64,000 nt of DNA, from NCBI RefSeq assembly GCF_004295585.1, contig NZ_AP019400.1, positions 1,207,501 through 1,271,500 on the forward strand, written 5' to 3'. The notes under the pieces were generated by a model, which was not told where the DNA came from, ran no database searches, and saw only the letters and a list, made by a program, of their open reading frames with translations. This stretch comes from Cohnella abietis. GTDB taxonomy: Bacteria; Bacillota; Bacilli; Paenibacillales; Paenibacillaceae. Shown here in pieces: positions 35,891 through 45,624 of this stretch (position 1 is the stretch's first letter; every line of letters starts with the position of its first letter). The position numbers and the translations under genes were made by a program.

Positions 35891-37264
35891 TTACCAACCC
35901 AGTGCTTTTCTAGTTTCTGCTGCCTTTAGATTATAAGCCTGTACTGCGGGGATACGTGTACTGAAGTCTCCACCCCTTGTAATCATTCCGCCGAGTGGCC
36001 CGTTAATGCTGTCAACGAGGGTGACAAGATCGGCAACCTTGGGATCAGCTGAGTAACAGCACATCTTGGAATTCAAACGTATAGCGTCAACGTTCTTGCC
36101 TTGCCACACCGGGACCTCTGCATAGTAATCGAACAAGCTTTGATCTTGTACCCAAGATCCGCTTCCGTTCTCTATCATCGTCTTCTGCGCTTCTATATCG
36201 AAGAGAAAGCTGATATATAAGAATGCTTCTTCCTTGTGCTTAGATGCTTTAGGAATTCCGATAGGACCAGCCTGATGGATAGTTGCTTGTTGAGCCTTAC
36301 CCACTGGCATTGGCAGTACATCCCATTCAAAGGATGCATTCTTGAGTGCATCCAAGTTCCAGTCTGCGCCAAGTGTAAATAAAGAATTTCCTTGCAGGAA
36401 TACTTTAACAGAGTCGCCTTGCATGCCGAGCTTCTCTTTTTCTAGATCACTTGGCCTTACATGCCACTTGGTTGTGAGCTCTTGTGACCACTTTAAGTCT
36501 GCGAGAACCGCAGGTGTATCTGCCAAGCTCTTGCTGCTATCTTCATTCATGAAACGGTAATTAGCTGAGCTTCCATTAGCCATAGACAGGATACTGGTGA
36601 ATTCATCCACCAGACCGCTTATTCCCCAATCATTAGCGGCAGGATCAGTTGCTTGCTTAGCCATTTCAAGCAGATCGTCATAAGTCCAGTCGTTGCTTGG
36701 CATATCCAGGCCATATTTATGAAGCATTTCCTTATTCACAACGATCCACATCGGAATGTCGGAGTAAGGTACAACCCATTGCTTACCGCCAGTTTGGAAT
36801 GCTTCAATGAATCCTTTAGCCATTGAAGTTCCTTGAATTCGAGTATCCTTCTGAATGTAAGGGGTTAGCTCCTCCAGAAGATCGCCTGACAGCCATTGGG
36901 AAAGGCCGGCATCCAAGAAGACGAGATCTGCTTTTTCTCCAGCTATTACATTGTTGACTACGGCTTTATCGATTTTCGTATTGGCTTCAATTGTTATCCA
37001 AGGGTACATCTCATGAAACTTGTCAAACAAAGCTTGGTTGGGCCCAACAAACCAGGTAAGAACGGTTAAGGTTACCGGTTCATGGTCGGAATTCGGCGTG
37101 TTGCTTGTGGACTCAGATGAGGTAGGCGACGTTGGACTTGTTGAGGAAGATTCTGAGCCTCCTGAATTGTTGCTCGAACAAGCAGCTAGAACGGGAAGTA
37201 GAGAAAGTAGAGCGATTAAACATACCAAGTAATAACGATTTTTCTTTGTCTTTCGTGCATTCAT
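35891..37264 (-). CDS. Extracellular solute-binding lipoprotein (CUT1 type)
   Basis: A 457-aa protein with lipobox LAAC (cysteine 29) and a Gly/Ser/Thr-rich linker to about residue 60. The binding-protein fold starts at VTLTVLTWFVGPNQALFDKF, with WVVPYSDIPMWIVVNKEMLHKYGL and an AGPIGIPKASKHKEEAFLYISF lobe-2 motif. It is divergent from the ATPase-permease operon at 37595, so it probably serves one of the two permease pairs there. It is followed by the Rid gene. Its upstream region carries a consensus -35 and a hairpin or operator dyad. Confidence 0.92.
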   Translation of the reverse strand: MNARKTKKNRYYLVCLIALLSLLPVLAACSSNNSGGSESSSTSPTSPTSSESTSNTPNSDHEPVTLTVLTWFVGPNQALFDKFHEMYPWITIEANTKIDKAVVNNVIAGEKADLVFLDAGLSQWLSGDLLEELTPYIQKDTRIQGTSMAKGFIEAFQTGGKQWVVPYSDIPMWIVVNKEMLHKYGLDMPSNDWTYDDLLEMAKQATDPAANDWGISGLVDEFTSILSMANGSSANYRFMNEDSSKSLADTPAVLADLKWSQELTTKWHVRPSDLEKEKLGMQGDSVKVFLQGNSLFTLGADWNLDALKNASFEWDVLPMPVGKAQQATIHQAGPIGIPKASKHKEEAFLYISFLFDIEAQKTMIENGSGSWVQDQSLFDYYAEVPVWQGKNVDAIRLNSKMCCYSADPKVADLVTLVDSINGPLGGMITRGGDFSTRIPAVQAYNLKAAETRKALGW

Positions 37265-37298
37265 TGGCGTACACCCCTTGGATAAAAATAAAGTAGCT

Positions 37299-37319
37299 TA
37301 GAGCTTATCTTAAGCTCTA
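37299..37319 (-). promoter_or_regulatory. Perfect 9-bp dyad in the binding-protein 5' leader
   Basis: TAGAGCTTA (37299-37307) and TAAGCTCTA (37311-37319) are perfect inverted repeats around TCT. The dyad lies between the promoter at 37355-37382 and the start codon at 37264. It could be a repressor operator or an mRNA hairpin. No T run follows, so it is not an obvious terminator. Confidence 0.6.
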
Positions 37320-37354
37320 TTTTCCAGAAAATATGAAAAGGCTGCCATGTTTAG

Positions 37355-37382
37355 ATTTTAACACGACATTTTTTCATGTCAA
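37355..37382 (-). promoter_or_regulatory. Sigma-A-like promoter of the minus-strand binding-protein gene
   Basis: Read on the minus strand, a consensus TTGACA (37382-37377) is 16 bp from TAAAAT (37360-37355). A short dyad, GACAT/ATGTC, overlaps the -35 box. The interval 37265-37594 holds this promoter, the dyad and the AT-rich leader of the divergent operon, and no gene. Confidence 0.7.
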
Positions 37383-37594
37383 GAAATATAATTCACATAT
37401 AAGATTATAAAAATAATATGATCAGTAATAAATACGATGGATAATAGATGTATTTATAGGAAGAGTAATTTGTTTTCGCGAATTTTATTCGAGGAATATA
37501 GAAGTTTATGTATTTACGTGATTATATTTATTTGCTATCATATTTTCATGTACTTGAAATCTTTTCATTAAAAATGTTCGTGGGGGTAAGAGTT

Positions 37595-38722
37595 ATGGGG
37601 AACGTAGCATTTAACCACGTGTACAAATATTACAAAGGAGAGCCTAACCCGTCAGTTAATGATTTTCACCTTGATATTGCCGACGGAGAATTTCTTATTA
37701 TGGTAGGACCGTCCGGGTGCGGCAAGTCTACGACCCTGCGCATGCTCGCGGGGCTAGAGGAAATATCCGAAGGTGATATTCTAATAGACGGTAAATTAAT
37801 GAACTTTGTTTCTCCGAAAAATCGGGATATCGCAATGGTGTTTCAGAATTATGCGCTATATCCAAACTTAACAGTATTTGAGAATATGGCGCTTGGCTTA
37901 CAGCTTCATAAGGTAGCGAAAAGCGAAATTGAGATGCGTGTGAATCGAACGGCCAAAATGCTTGAAATCGCACATTTTTTAACGAAGAAGCCAAACCAGC
38001 TGTCCGGAGGACAGAAGCAGCGCGTTGCGCTAGGACGTGCGCTTGTTAGAGAGCCTCAAGTATTTCTAATGGATGAGCCATTATCGAATTTGGATGCCAA
38101 GCTTCGGACACAAACCCGGATGGAAATTAGCAGACTGCACAAAGAGCTGCAGACGACGATGGTGTATGTAACCCATGACCAGACAGAGGCTATGACTATG
38201 GGGACAAGAATTGTCGTCATGAAGGATGGCAAAATTCAGCAGGTTGCTCAGCCTCAGCAGCTATATGATGAGCCGCGGAATTTGTTTGTAGCAGGCTTTA
38301 TCGGCACGCCACAAATGAACTTTATTAATGGCATGATCGAGTTGATGTCGGATGGTCACTATTATTTCAAAAGCAAGCGACTAGAGCTCAAGCTATCTGA
38401 TAAGCATTTACCTTTTCTCCAGTCTAACAGAACGAGCTTGCGTAATGTCGTAATGGGCATCCGCCCAGAATATGTGTCCTGCGAAGCATGGGCGTTGGAT
38501 CGCTATCCAGATTGGCAAGTATCTGCTCTCGTTAATATGAGAGAGCCGCTAGGCTCGAATACATACTTATATTCTAGCTTCGGTGAAGACATTTTGATTT
38601 CCCGTGCTGAAGCTCATACACCCATTCAGCCCGGCGACTCAGTCAGATTTGCCCTCAATGTAGATCACGCTCATTTCTTCGACCGCGACAGCGGACTATC
38701 ACTGGCTGTGCTAGAGGAGTGA
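37595..38722 (+). CDS. Sugar ABC transporter ATP-binding protein (MsmX/UgpC type)
   Basis: A 375-aa CUT1 ATPase. Walker A GPSGCGKST lies at residues 38-46, the signature LSGGQKQR near 134-141, Walker B VFLMDEP, and the H-loop histidine in YVTHDQ. The C-terminal regulatory OB-type domain (about 240-375) includes VMGIRPEYV. The start is ATG at 37595 after GGGGG; an in-frame ATG at 37508 would add 29 hydrophobic residues without family support. It is the only ATPase gene in the window, while four complete permease pairs or parts are present, so it may energise several importers as MsmX does. Confidence 0.93.
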   Translation: MGNVAFNHVYKYYKGEPNPSVNDFHLDIADGEFLIMVGPSGCGKSTTLRMLAGLEEISEGDILIDGKLMNFVSPKNRDIAMVFQNYALYPNLTVFENMALGLQLHKVAKSEIEMRVNRTAKMLEIAHFLTKKPNQLSGGQKQRVALGRALVREPQVFLMDEPLSNLDAKLRTQTRMEISRLHKELQTTMVYVTHDQTEAMTMGTRIVVMKDGKIQQVAQPQQLYDEPRNLFVAGFIGTPQMNFINGMIELMSDGHYYFKSKRLELKLSDKHLPFLQSNRTSLRNVVMGIRPEYVSCEAWALDRYPDWQVSALVNMREPLGSNTYLYSSFGEDILISRAEAHTPIQPGDSVRFALNVDHAHFFDRDSGLSLAVLEE

Positions 38723-38727
38723 TCATC

Positions 38728-41715
38728 ATGAGACGGAAGAAAAGACGCATTATTATTACTGTCAGTGCAGTTGCGCTGCTATGCATTGGATTATGGTTTG
38801 TCTTGCGGCCAACCGGAAGTGATGATCGAACCTATTCTGTGCTTTCCGCAGAGGAAATTATAGCCGACATTCGTTCAGTAGCTTCAACAGGAAAAACTCC
38901 TCCTTCTTATGTTCAGTGGATTCGAAGTAAGGAATATGCAGCCTTTAAGCCGGTCGTAGACGTTAAGGCAACGGTGATGGCAACAGATTATTCCGCCATT
39001 TCCTCTGATGCGCAAGTGGAACGCCGTCGGGATAATGTAAAAGGAAGCGATGTCATCGATTGGAATAACACCAAAGGGTGGATCGAATGGCAGGTTGAAG
39101 TAACACAAGATGGCTTATATGAGCTCCTTGTTGACTATGCCCCTCTCAAAGGGGGCTTCTCGTCCGTTGTTCGGGGAATTCAAATTGATGGCGCTTACCC
39201 TTTCATTGACGCGGAGCGAATCGCCTTTAAGAGGCTTTGGAAGGATAGTAAATATCCGTATGATCGTAATTCAATCGGTAATGAAATTCGTCCTATTCAA
39301 GAGGAGCTGCTTCACTGGCGAGCCGACCCCGTGACTAATTTCTCGCTCTCTTCCGTACCGCTTCGCTGGGCGCTGACCTCTGGTAAGCATACCATTCGCC
39401 TTATTGGGAAAAACGAGCCTATGTCTCTTCACTCTCTTACGCTCGCAGCACCAGAGGAGATTCCAGCCTATTCGGAATACTCATCAAGACAATTAGCCAA
39501 CGACACGGCTAAGAAGAACTGGTATGACATTGTTGAAGCGGAACGATTTGCCTACAAATCCTCTGTTAACATTCAACTGCAAAGTGTAGCTGAGCCTTAT
39601 ATTTCTCCTGACCCGAAAGGGAAAATCGTATATAACGCAATTGGAGGCACCAACTGGACGAAACCAGGGGAATCGATAGGCTGGGAGCTATCAGTGCCAG
39701 AAGATGGCTACTATGCAATCGATGTGAAATATTATCAGGGCTATAATGGTAAATCGAGTGCCTATCGGACCATTCTTATCGATGGCAAAATACCTTTTAA
39801 GGAAATGCAAAGCTACCGATTTGCTCCTAATAAAGCGTTGCAAATTACGACTCTTTCTGATGGAGAGAGCAAACCATACCTGTTTTATTTTACTAAGGGC
39901 AAGCATTTAATCGAGATGACAGTGGACACCTCGTTAATCCGCCCGGTTACGATGTCGCTGCTTGATATTAATGAACGTCTGACGGTCATTGAGAAGGACA
40001 TACGTGCAATCACAGGAAACTACGGGTACGATAGCGTGCAAAATGTGGATAAAGCACGCACCTGGGATATGCGCAAATATGATCCTGATATTGAAACAAA
40101 GCTACAATCGTTGGTCGATGATTTACTTCGCACCTCTGACTATTTAAACGGGCTGAATCAAGCGGAAACAGATTCTGCCACTGCACTGGTTATCAATGCG
40201 GATCGATTGCAGCAGCTGCTAAAGCATATTAATGATATTCCGAATCGTGTTACCCAGTTCGCAACGATTAGAACTAGCATTAACAGTTGGATTCAAACGA
40301 TTGAAGCCCAAGCTATTGAGCTCGATTATTTGGTTGTGCGCACCCCTGAAACCGAAACGGGACTGAAGGTGCCAGGCTCCTGGAGTAAACTACGCTACTC
40401 TACGGCCAGCTTCTTTAGGTCATTTTTCCAGAAATATGACACGAGTGAGGCTGATGATGGGAACGCACTGACGGTTTGGGTGCAAAGAGGTAAAGATTAT
40501 GTAGATTTACTTGATCTCATGGCGCAGCAAGAATTTACGCTTAAAACCGGTATTAAGGTCAATATCAATCTCATACCGAATACGAATGTGCTGCTATTAG
40601 GTAATGTGGCCGGAGATCAACCCGATATCGCGCTCGGAGTTCCTCTGGAAACTCCCGTGGATTTTGCCATGCGGGGCTCTGCTGAGGATTTGAGCACTTA
40701 TCCTGGCTTTGAGGATGTCTTTAAGCAGTTCAATCCAGGCTTGATGCGCTCTTACATGTACAACGATAAAGTATACGGTTTACCTGAAACACAAAACTAC
40801 TACATGTTATTTTATCGAACTGATGTTTTCGAGGAGCTAAAGATCCAGCCACCGGATACATGGGATGATTTGTCGAAAATTTTGCCAACCTTGCAGGAAA
40901 ATGGCCTGACCTTTAATTTCTCAAAAAAGAATTTCCACATCCCTTTCCTACAGCATGGCAGTGATTTCTATCAATCAAGCGGGATGGAGCCTAATCTGAC
41001 CTCCGGGGAGGGCTTGGCTGCCTTTAAACAATGGACCGACTGGTACAGTAAATATAATTTGCCGAAGGATATTCCGTCCTTCATCCATCACTTCCGCAAC
41101 GGGGACATTCCGATCGGTATTGCCGATTTCGAGCTGTACATTCAATTAACGGTCGCGGCTCCAGAAATTGAGGGAAAATGGAAAATGATACCTATTCCAG
41201 GTATTAAGCAGGCAGATGGAACGGTTGCCCGTTGGTCACATAATGAATCATTTGCTAAATTGCAGGAGCCGTCCTCCATCATGATGCTTAAGAAGAGCGA
41301 TCGGAAAGATGATGCTTGGAAGTTTATTCAGTGGTGGACATCAGCAGAGGTTCAAAGCCGATACGCAAGTGACATGGAGTCTTTCGCGGGTATTGCCTAT
41401 CGTTGGAACACCGCTAATTTAGCAGCTATGCAGACGATACCTTGGCCGGATGAGGATTTGGCTGCCATTAATGAACAGGATCGATGGGTCAAAAATATAC
41501 CGTTTGTTCCCGGTTACTATTATTTAAGCAGAGAAATTGAATTTGCATGGAACAATGTCGTTGTTGGTCACATGCCAGCAAGAGAAGCATTAGAGAAATC
41601 GGAAATGTCCTTATCGCGGGAAATGATGCGTAAGCAGGAAGAGTTCGGAATAACATCCGAGGATCAGTTGCACATCACTCCTTATGACAAGCCGTATGAA
41701 AGGAGTACGCCGTGA
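38728..41715 (+). CDS. Membrane-anchored solute-binding protein fused to carbohydrate-binding modules
   Basis: A 995-aa protein. One N-terminal TM anchor (about residues 8-26) replaces the usual lipobox. Two beta-sandwich modules follow at about 70-240 and 265-420. Both have CBM35/CBM6-like features (GWIEWQVEVTQDGLYELLVDY; SIGWELSVPEDGYYAIDVKY; TSGKHTIRLIG; TKGKHLIEMTV). A helical stretch spans about 425-570, then a family 1 solute-binding domain from about 575 to the end (LTVWVQRGKDYVDLLDLMA, YGLPETQNYYMLFYRTDVFEEL). The start is ATG at 38728, 8 nt after GAGGAG; GTG at 38719 overlaps the ATPase stop. It probably holds polysaccharide at the cell surface while the C-terminal domain hands oligomers to the permeases. 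Confidence 0.85.
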   Translation: MRRKKRRIIITVSAVALLCIGLWFVLRPTGSDDRTYSVLSAEEIIADIRSVASTGKTPPSYVQWIRSKEYAAFKPVVDVKATVMATDYSAISSDAQVERRRDNVKGSDVIDWNNTKGWIEWQVEVTQDGLYELLVDYAPLKGGFSSVVRGIQIDGAYPFIDAERIAFKRLWKDSKYPYDRNSIGNEIRPIQEELLHWRADPVTNFSLSSVPLRWALTSGKHTIRLIGKNEPMSLHSLTLAAPEEIPAYSEYSSRQLANDTAKKNWYDIVEAERFAYKSSVNIQLQSVAEPYISPDPKGKIVYNAIGGTNWTKPGESIGWELSVPEDGYYAIDVKYYQGYNGKSSAYRTILIDGKIPFKEMQSYRFAPNKALQITTLSDGESKPYLFYFTKGKHLIEMTVDTSLIRPVTMSLLDINERLTVIEKDIRAITGNYGYDSVQNVDKARTWDMRKYDPDIETKLQSLVDDLLRTSDYLNGLNQAETDSATALVINADRLQQLLKHINDIPNRVTQFATIRTSINSWIQTIEAQAIELDYLVVRTPETETGLKVPGSWSKLRYSTASFFRSFFQKYDTSEADDGNALTVWVQRGKDYVDLLDLMAQQEFTLKTGIKVNINLIPNTNVLLLGNVAGDQPDIALGVPLETPVDFAMRGSAEDLSTYPGFEDVFKQFNPGLMRSYMYNDKVYGLPETQNYYMLFYRTDVFEELKIQPPDTWDDLSKILPTLQENGLTFNFSKKNFHIPFLQHGSDFYQSSGMEPNLTSGEGLAAFKQWTDWYSKYNLPKDIPSFIHHFRNGDIPIGIADFELYIQLTVAAPEIEGKWKMIPIPGIKQADGTVARWSHNESFAKLQEPSSIMMLKKSDRKDDAWKFIQWWTSAEVQSRYASDMESFAGIAYRWNTANLAAMQTIPWPDEDLAAINEQDRWVKNIPFVPGYYYLSREIEFAWNNVVVGHMPAREALEKSEMSLSREMMRKQEEFGITSEDQLHITPYDKPYERSTP

Positions 41716-42689
41716 AACCTGTGACTAATACGAAAAACCTAGTTAATTCGTCCTCTTTGCAAAACAGTTATAGGCAACGTATACGTTTGTTTTTGCGGGA
41801 GTGCTGGTCGACTCGACTATCCTACCTGTTCTTGGCGCCCTTCTTGCTTTGTTTTATCTGCTTCGTCATCGTTCCGGTCATTATTGCTGTGGTACTCAGC
41901 TTTACCTCTTTCAACGGCTTTGAATTTCCAAGATTTATTGGAGTCAGTAACTTTATTTACATGTTTACGCAGGATGTCGTATTTATGAAATATACGATTC
42001 CTAATACGTTGAAATTTGCAATTGTAGTAGGCCCAGGCGGATATATTCTATCCTTTATATTCGCTTGGTTGATTCACCAGCTACCGAAGAGTATTCGAGA
42101 CTATTTTTCGTTGGCGCTATACGCTCCTTCTATGGTAGCGGGTGTGGCGTTAACGATGGTATGGACTGCTACGTTCAGTGGTGACAGCGTTGGTTACTTG
42201 AATAACATCTTGCTTAGTCTTGGTTTTATTGAAACTCCGCAATTGTGGCTGCAGGATCCCAAATATTTAATGACAATCATGATGATCGTTACGCTGTGGA
42301 CCAGTATGGGCGTTGGCTTCCTAGCGATGCTCGGCGGATTACAGACCGTTAATACCGAGCTATATGAGGCGGGCAGAATTGATGGTATTAAAAATAATTT
42401 GCAGGAAGTTTACTATATTACCATTCCTAGTATGAAGCCACAGATGCTGTTTAGCGCGGTTATGGCCATTGTGGGTGCGATTAAAGCGGGGTCTGTGTCC
42501 AGCGGTCTTACCGGGATGACGATTACCCCACAATATGCGGGTCATGTCATCAACAATCATATTTATGATTATGCATTTCTCCGATATGAGTGGGGCTATG
42601 CCTCAGCTTTATCTGTAGTTCTGCTCTTACTGAGCTATGGAATCATGCAAATATGCTATAAGCTGTTCGGCACGAAGGAGGATGAATAA
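41712..42689 (+). CDS. CUT1 sugar ABC transporter permease, first pair (MalF-like)
   Basis: A 325-aa protein with six predicted helices after a roughly 35-residue cytoplasmic lead. The EAA loop is ELYEAGRIDGIKNNLQEVYYITIP near residues 216-239. The start is GTG at 41712, overlapping the TGA of the fused binding protein by 4 bp, so translation is coupled. It forms a heterodimer with the next gene, and the fused binding protein just upstream is the likely partner. Confidence 0.92.
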   Translation: MKPVTNTKNLVNSSSLQNSYRQRIRLFLRECWSTRLSYLFLAPFLLCFICFVIVPVIIAVVLSFTSFNGFEFPRFIGVSNFIYMFTQDVVFMKYTIPNTLKFAIVVGPGGYILSFIFAWLIHQLPKSIRDYFSLALYAPSMVAGVALTMVWTATFSGDSVGYLNNILLSLGFIETPQLWLQDPKYLMTIMMIVTLWTSMGVGFLAMLGGLQTVNTELYEAGRIDGIKNNLQEVYYITIPSMKPQMLFSAVMAIVGAIKAGSVSSGLTGMTITPQYAGHVINNHIYDYAFLRYEWGYASALSVVLLLLSYGIMQICYKLFGTKEDE

Positions 42690-43547
42690 ATGCTGCAGAC
42701 CATTCGCAAGCAATTCGCCCTCTCTCGTATGTTTCTAATCTTGTTTCTTACGGGCATGGGTATCTTCATGTTCCTGCCCATTGTCTTTCTATTTAATAAC
42801 GCATTTAAGCCGTTAAATGAGCTATTCATGTTCCCGCCAAGAATTTTAGTACAGCATCCAACGCTTTTCAATTTTGAGCAATTATTTATGCATACTGCTG
42901 CAGGTGTTGTACCATTTACACGCTATTTGTTTAATAGCTTCGTGGTAGCGCTAATAACGACATTTGCTGTAATTATTGTCAGTACGATGGCGGGCTATGT
43001 CTTGTCCAAGCATCGCTTTCACTTTAAGGCGTTTATCATGGGGGCTATTCTAATTGCGTTAATGTTCACGCCTGAAACAGTGTCCATCCCTCGGTATCTA
43101 ATCGTAAGCGGATTTGGACTCAAGAACACGTATTTCGCGCATGTGCTTCCCTTTCTAGCTTCGCCAGTCGCAGTCTTTCTGATGAAGCAGTTTATTGACC
43201 AAATTCCTAATCCTTTAATTGAAGCGGCGAAGCTGGATGGGGCATCGGATATGTATATTTTCATGCGAATTATTATTCCATTAACTTCACCAGCTGTCGC
43301 TACAGCAGCTATTATTACTTTTCAAACGGTGTATATGGATGTGGAGCCTTCATCACTCTACATGTCCAAAGAAACGATGAAGACGCTCGCTTACTATGTG
43401 GAGGCCGTGTCGTCGAATATCCCAGGAGTTGCGCAAATAAGCATTGCGTCATCCATCGGGCTATTGATGTTCCTGCCAAACTTAATTATTTTCCTACTAT
43501 TCCAGCGGAAAATGATCCAAACCATGCTGCATTCGGGTGTGAAATGA
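42690..43547 (+). CDS. CUT1 sugar ABC transporter permease, first pair (MalG-like)
   Basis: A 285-aa protein with six predicted helices and the EAA loop LIEAAKLDGASDMYIFMRIIIP near residues 175-196. The ATG immediately follows the previous TAA, with no spacer, showing tight coupling. The C-terminus (RKMIQTMLHSGVK) is typical of the family. Confidence 0.92.
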   Translation: MLQTIRKQFALSRMFLILFLTGMGIFMFLPIVFLFNNAFKPLNELFMFPPRILVQHPTLFNFEQLFMHTAAGVVPFTRYLFNSFVVALITTFAVIIVSTMAGYVLSKHRFHFKAFIMGAILIALMFTPETVSIPRYLIVSGFGLKNTYFAHVLPFLASPVAVFLMKQFIDQIPNPLIEAAKLDGASDMYIFMRIIIPLTSPAVATAAIITFQTVYMDVEPSSLYMSKETMKTLAYYVEAVSSNIPGVAQISIASSIGLLMFLPNLIIFLLFQRKMIQTMLHSGVK

Positions 43548-43575
43548 ACGAGGGGAATGAGAGGGGGTCTTACAG

Positions 43576-45624
43576 ATGTTCAGCCACGCCCTGAAAGGAA
43601 TAGGAATCAAAGCTGTTGTCGTCTTGTGTATGCTCTGTTTGCTCTTCCCACAGTTCGCTTCCGCGCAGCTCCCTTACTATACGTGGTATAGGGATCTGAA
43701 TTCTGGAATGATAGCGACTCAGCCGATCTATGTGCCAGATCGAGTAATCGACGGTAATAGTGTGGAAGGCTCGTTGTCCTCACCAAGCGATCTGTACATT
43801 GCAGACAATGATCACGTATATATTGCTGATACAGGCAACAATCGCATTGTGGAGCTAAATGAACGTGGGGAGTACATACGCAGCTTAGGTCAGGTTGAGG
43901 GACCAGGTAAGCTGGATCAACCAGAAGGTGTGTTTGTCTCAGCAGATGGAATGATCTATGTGGCAAATACGGGGGGACAGTCGATCGTTCGTTATACGGC
44001 GGAAGGTCAATTCGAGCATGAATTCAAGAAGCCTGATTCGAAGGTGCTCACAGATGATTATCACTTTCTCCCGACCAAGCTAGTAGTAGACAATCGTGGC
44101 GTTATGTACGTTGTCGTGAAAGACACCTTCCTAGGCTTGCTAAGGATGAATCCGGAAGGTAAGTTTACGGGCTTTTTCGGAGCTAACAAGGCGAAGCTGT
44201 CCTGGCTTGACCGATTTAAGAGATCGATCTTGAACGAAAAGCAGCTGTCGCAAGAGATTTCGAAGCAGCCTAATGCGATACAGAATGTGACGATAGCGCA
44301 GGATGGCTTTCTCTTAACGACAAGCTCAGGTCAAGCGAGTGACGGGCAGATTAAGAAATTAAATGCCGGCGGGTTTGATGCGTTCAATAATAAACCTCTC
44401 TGGGAGTACAGTCTCGTAGATACGGCGATTGATCGAAATGGCTTTATGTATGGACTTAATCGAGCAGACTATTCGAATATTTCGGTCTATGATCCAACGG
44501 GAGAGGTCATGTTCTATTTTGGAGCGATAGAGAAAAACGCCCGTCAGCTTGGCATTACCGATTATGCGATTAGCATCGATGTGAATAGTAACAACGAGCT
44601 ATGGGTAGTGGACAATTCGTCTAATTTAATTCACGTATTTAAGCGTACTAGCTTTGGAGACACGTATATGACGGCAGCCCATTTGTATTTCGATGGGGAT
44701 TACGATCAGAGCCGCATCTATTGGGAGGAAGTCATTAGCCAGAACGGCATGCTAAACATTGCTTATAATGGCCTGGGCAAGATCGCCTTGCATGATCGGG
44801 ACTACAAGCTGGCTCTCGATTACTTTAAGCAATCCAATGATTCGGCAGGATATTCTGATGCCTTCTGGTATATCCGATATGAATGGATGAAGGACAACTT
44901 TTTGCTGGGTGTAGCTGTGCTGGTAGTTGGTTTGTGGGGCTTAGTATTCGGAGCACGCCGAATATCGAAGCTCATCCGCAAGCGCACATGGCCACCCAAG
45001 CTGCAGCAGTACGCAGGAGAAATAAGAGATTCCTTGTATTTGATGTTTCATCCGTACAATGGATTTTATCGCTTGAAGGATCGCAATGTTTCCTATGGTG
45101 TAATTGGTTTTATCTTATTACTGGCACTAGGTGTCCATACGTGGTCGATCTTTGCCTCAGGATTTATTGCTTACCCGTACGAGCTTGGATTTTATAATAT
45201 TCCTTTATCCTTCGCCTTTAAGATTGTGCCCTGGGTGACTTGGGTTGTTGCCAATTACTTAGTAAGCGCCGTTAAAGGTGGTGAAGGCCGGTTCAGGGAA
45301 GTGCTACAAGCGAGCACCTTTGCTATCGTCCCTTACATCGTGATCACGATACCGGTCACCATTCTGACCAATTTCGTCGTACTCGAAGAGTGGATAATTA
45401 TTGATTTAATTAATCAAAGCATGTGGGTATGGATCATTGTTCTCTTTTTCGTTATGACTCAGGTCATTCACAATTTTGAGTTCACTGAAGCTATTAAGAA
45501 TGCAGTAATTACTCTGTTTACGATTGGGGTCATTTGGCTATTTTTCACGATTGTTTCTGGTCTTGTCTATAACTTCTATGACTTCATCATCCAGATCTAC
45601 CGGGAGGTGACCTTCCATGGCTAG
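43576..45624 (+). CDS. Exported NHL-repeat protein fused to a Yip1-type membrane domain
   Basis: A 682-aa protein. A signal peptide or N-terminal helix ends near ASA at residue 30. Four to six NHL-type propeller repeats occupy about 55-360 (SPSDLYIADNDHVYIADTGNNRIVELN, QPEGVFVSADGMIYVANTGGQSIVRY). A short TPR-like helical hairpin lies at about 375-425, a TM helix at about 437-457, and a Yip1-family domain with about five TM helices runs from about 490 to the end. It sits between the two permease pairs, so it may be an accessory subunit or sensor of the importer. AGAGGGGG lies before the ATG. The role is not established. Confidence 0.75.
   Translation: MFSHALKGIGIKAVVVLCMLCLLFPQFASAQLPYYTWYRDLNSGMIATQPIYVPDRVIDGNSVEGSLSSPSDLYIADNDHVYIADTGNNRIVELNERGEYIRSLGQVEGPGKLDQPEGVFVSADGMIYVANTGGQSIVRYTAEGQFEHEFKKPDSKVLTDDYHFLPTKLVVDNRGVMYVVVKDTFLGLLRMNPEGKFTGFFGANKAKLSWLDRFKRSILNEKQLSQEISKQPNAIQNVTIAQDGFLLTTSSGQASDGQIKKLNAGGFDAFNNKPLWEYSLVDTAIDRNGFMYGLNRADYSNISVYDPTGEVMFYFGAIEKNARQLGITDYAISIDVNSNNELWVVDNSSNLIHVFKRTSFGDTYMTAAHLYFDGDYDQSRIYWEEVISQNGMLNIAYNGLGKIALHDRDYKLALDYFKQSNDSAGYSDAFWYIRYEWMKDNFLLGVAVLVVGLWGLVFGARRISKLIRKRTWPPKLQQYAGEIRDSLYLMFHPYNGFYRLKDRNVSYGVIGFILLLALGVHTWSIFASGFIAYPYELGFYNIPLSFAFKIVPWVTWVVANYLVSAVKGGEGRFREVLQASTFAIVPYIVITIPVTILTNFVVLEEWIIIDLINQSMWVWIIVLFFVMTQVIHNFEFTEAIKNAVITLFTIGVIWLFFTIVSGLVYNFYDFIIQIYREVTFHG

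Noticed and set aside
44883..45197. 104-codon ORF inside the NHL-Yip1 gene
   Set aside because: It is in another frame of a membrane domain, without a start signal or known family.
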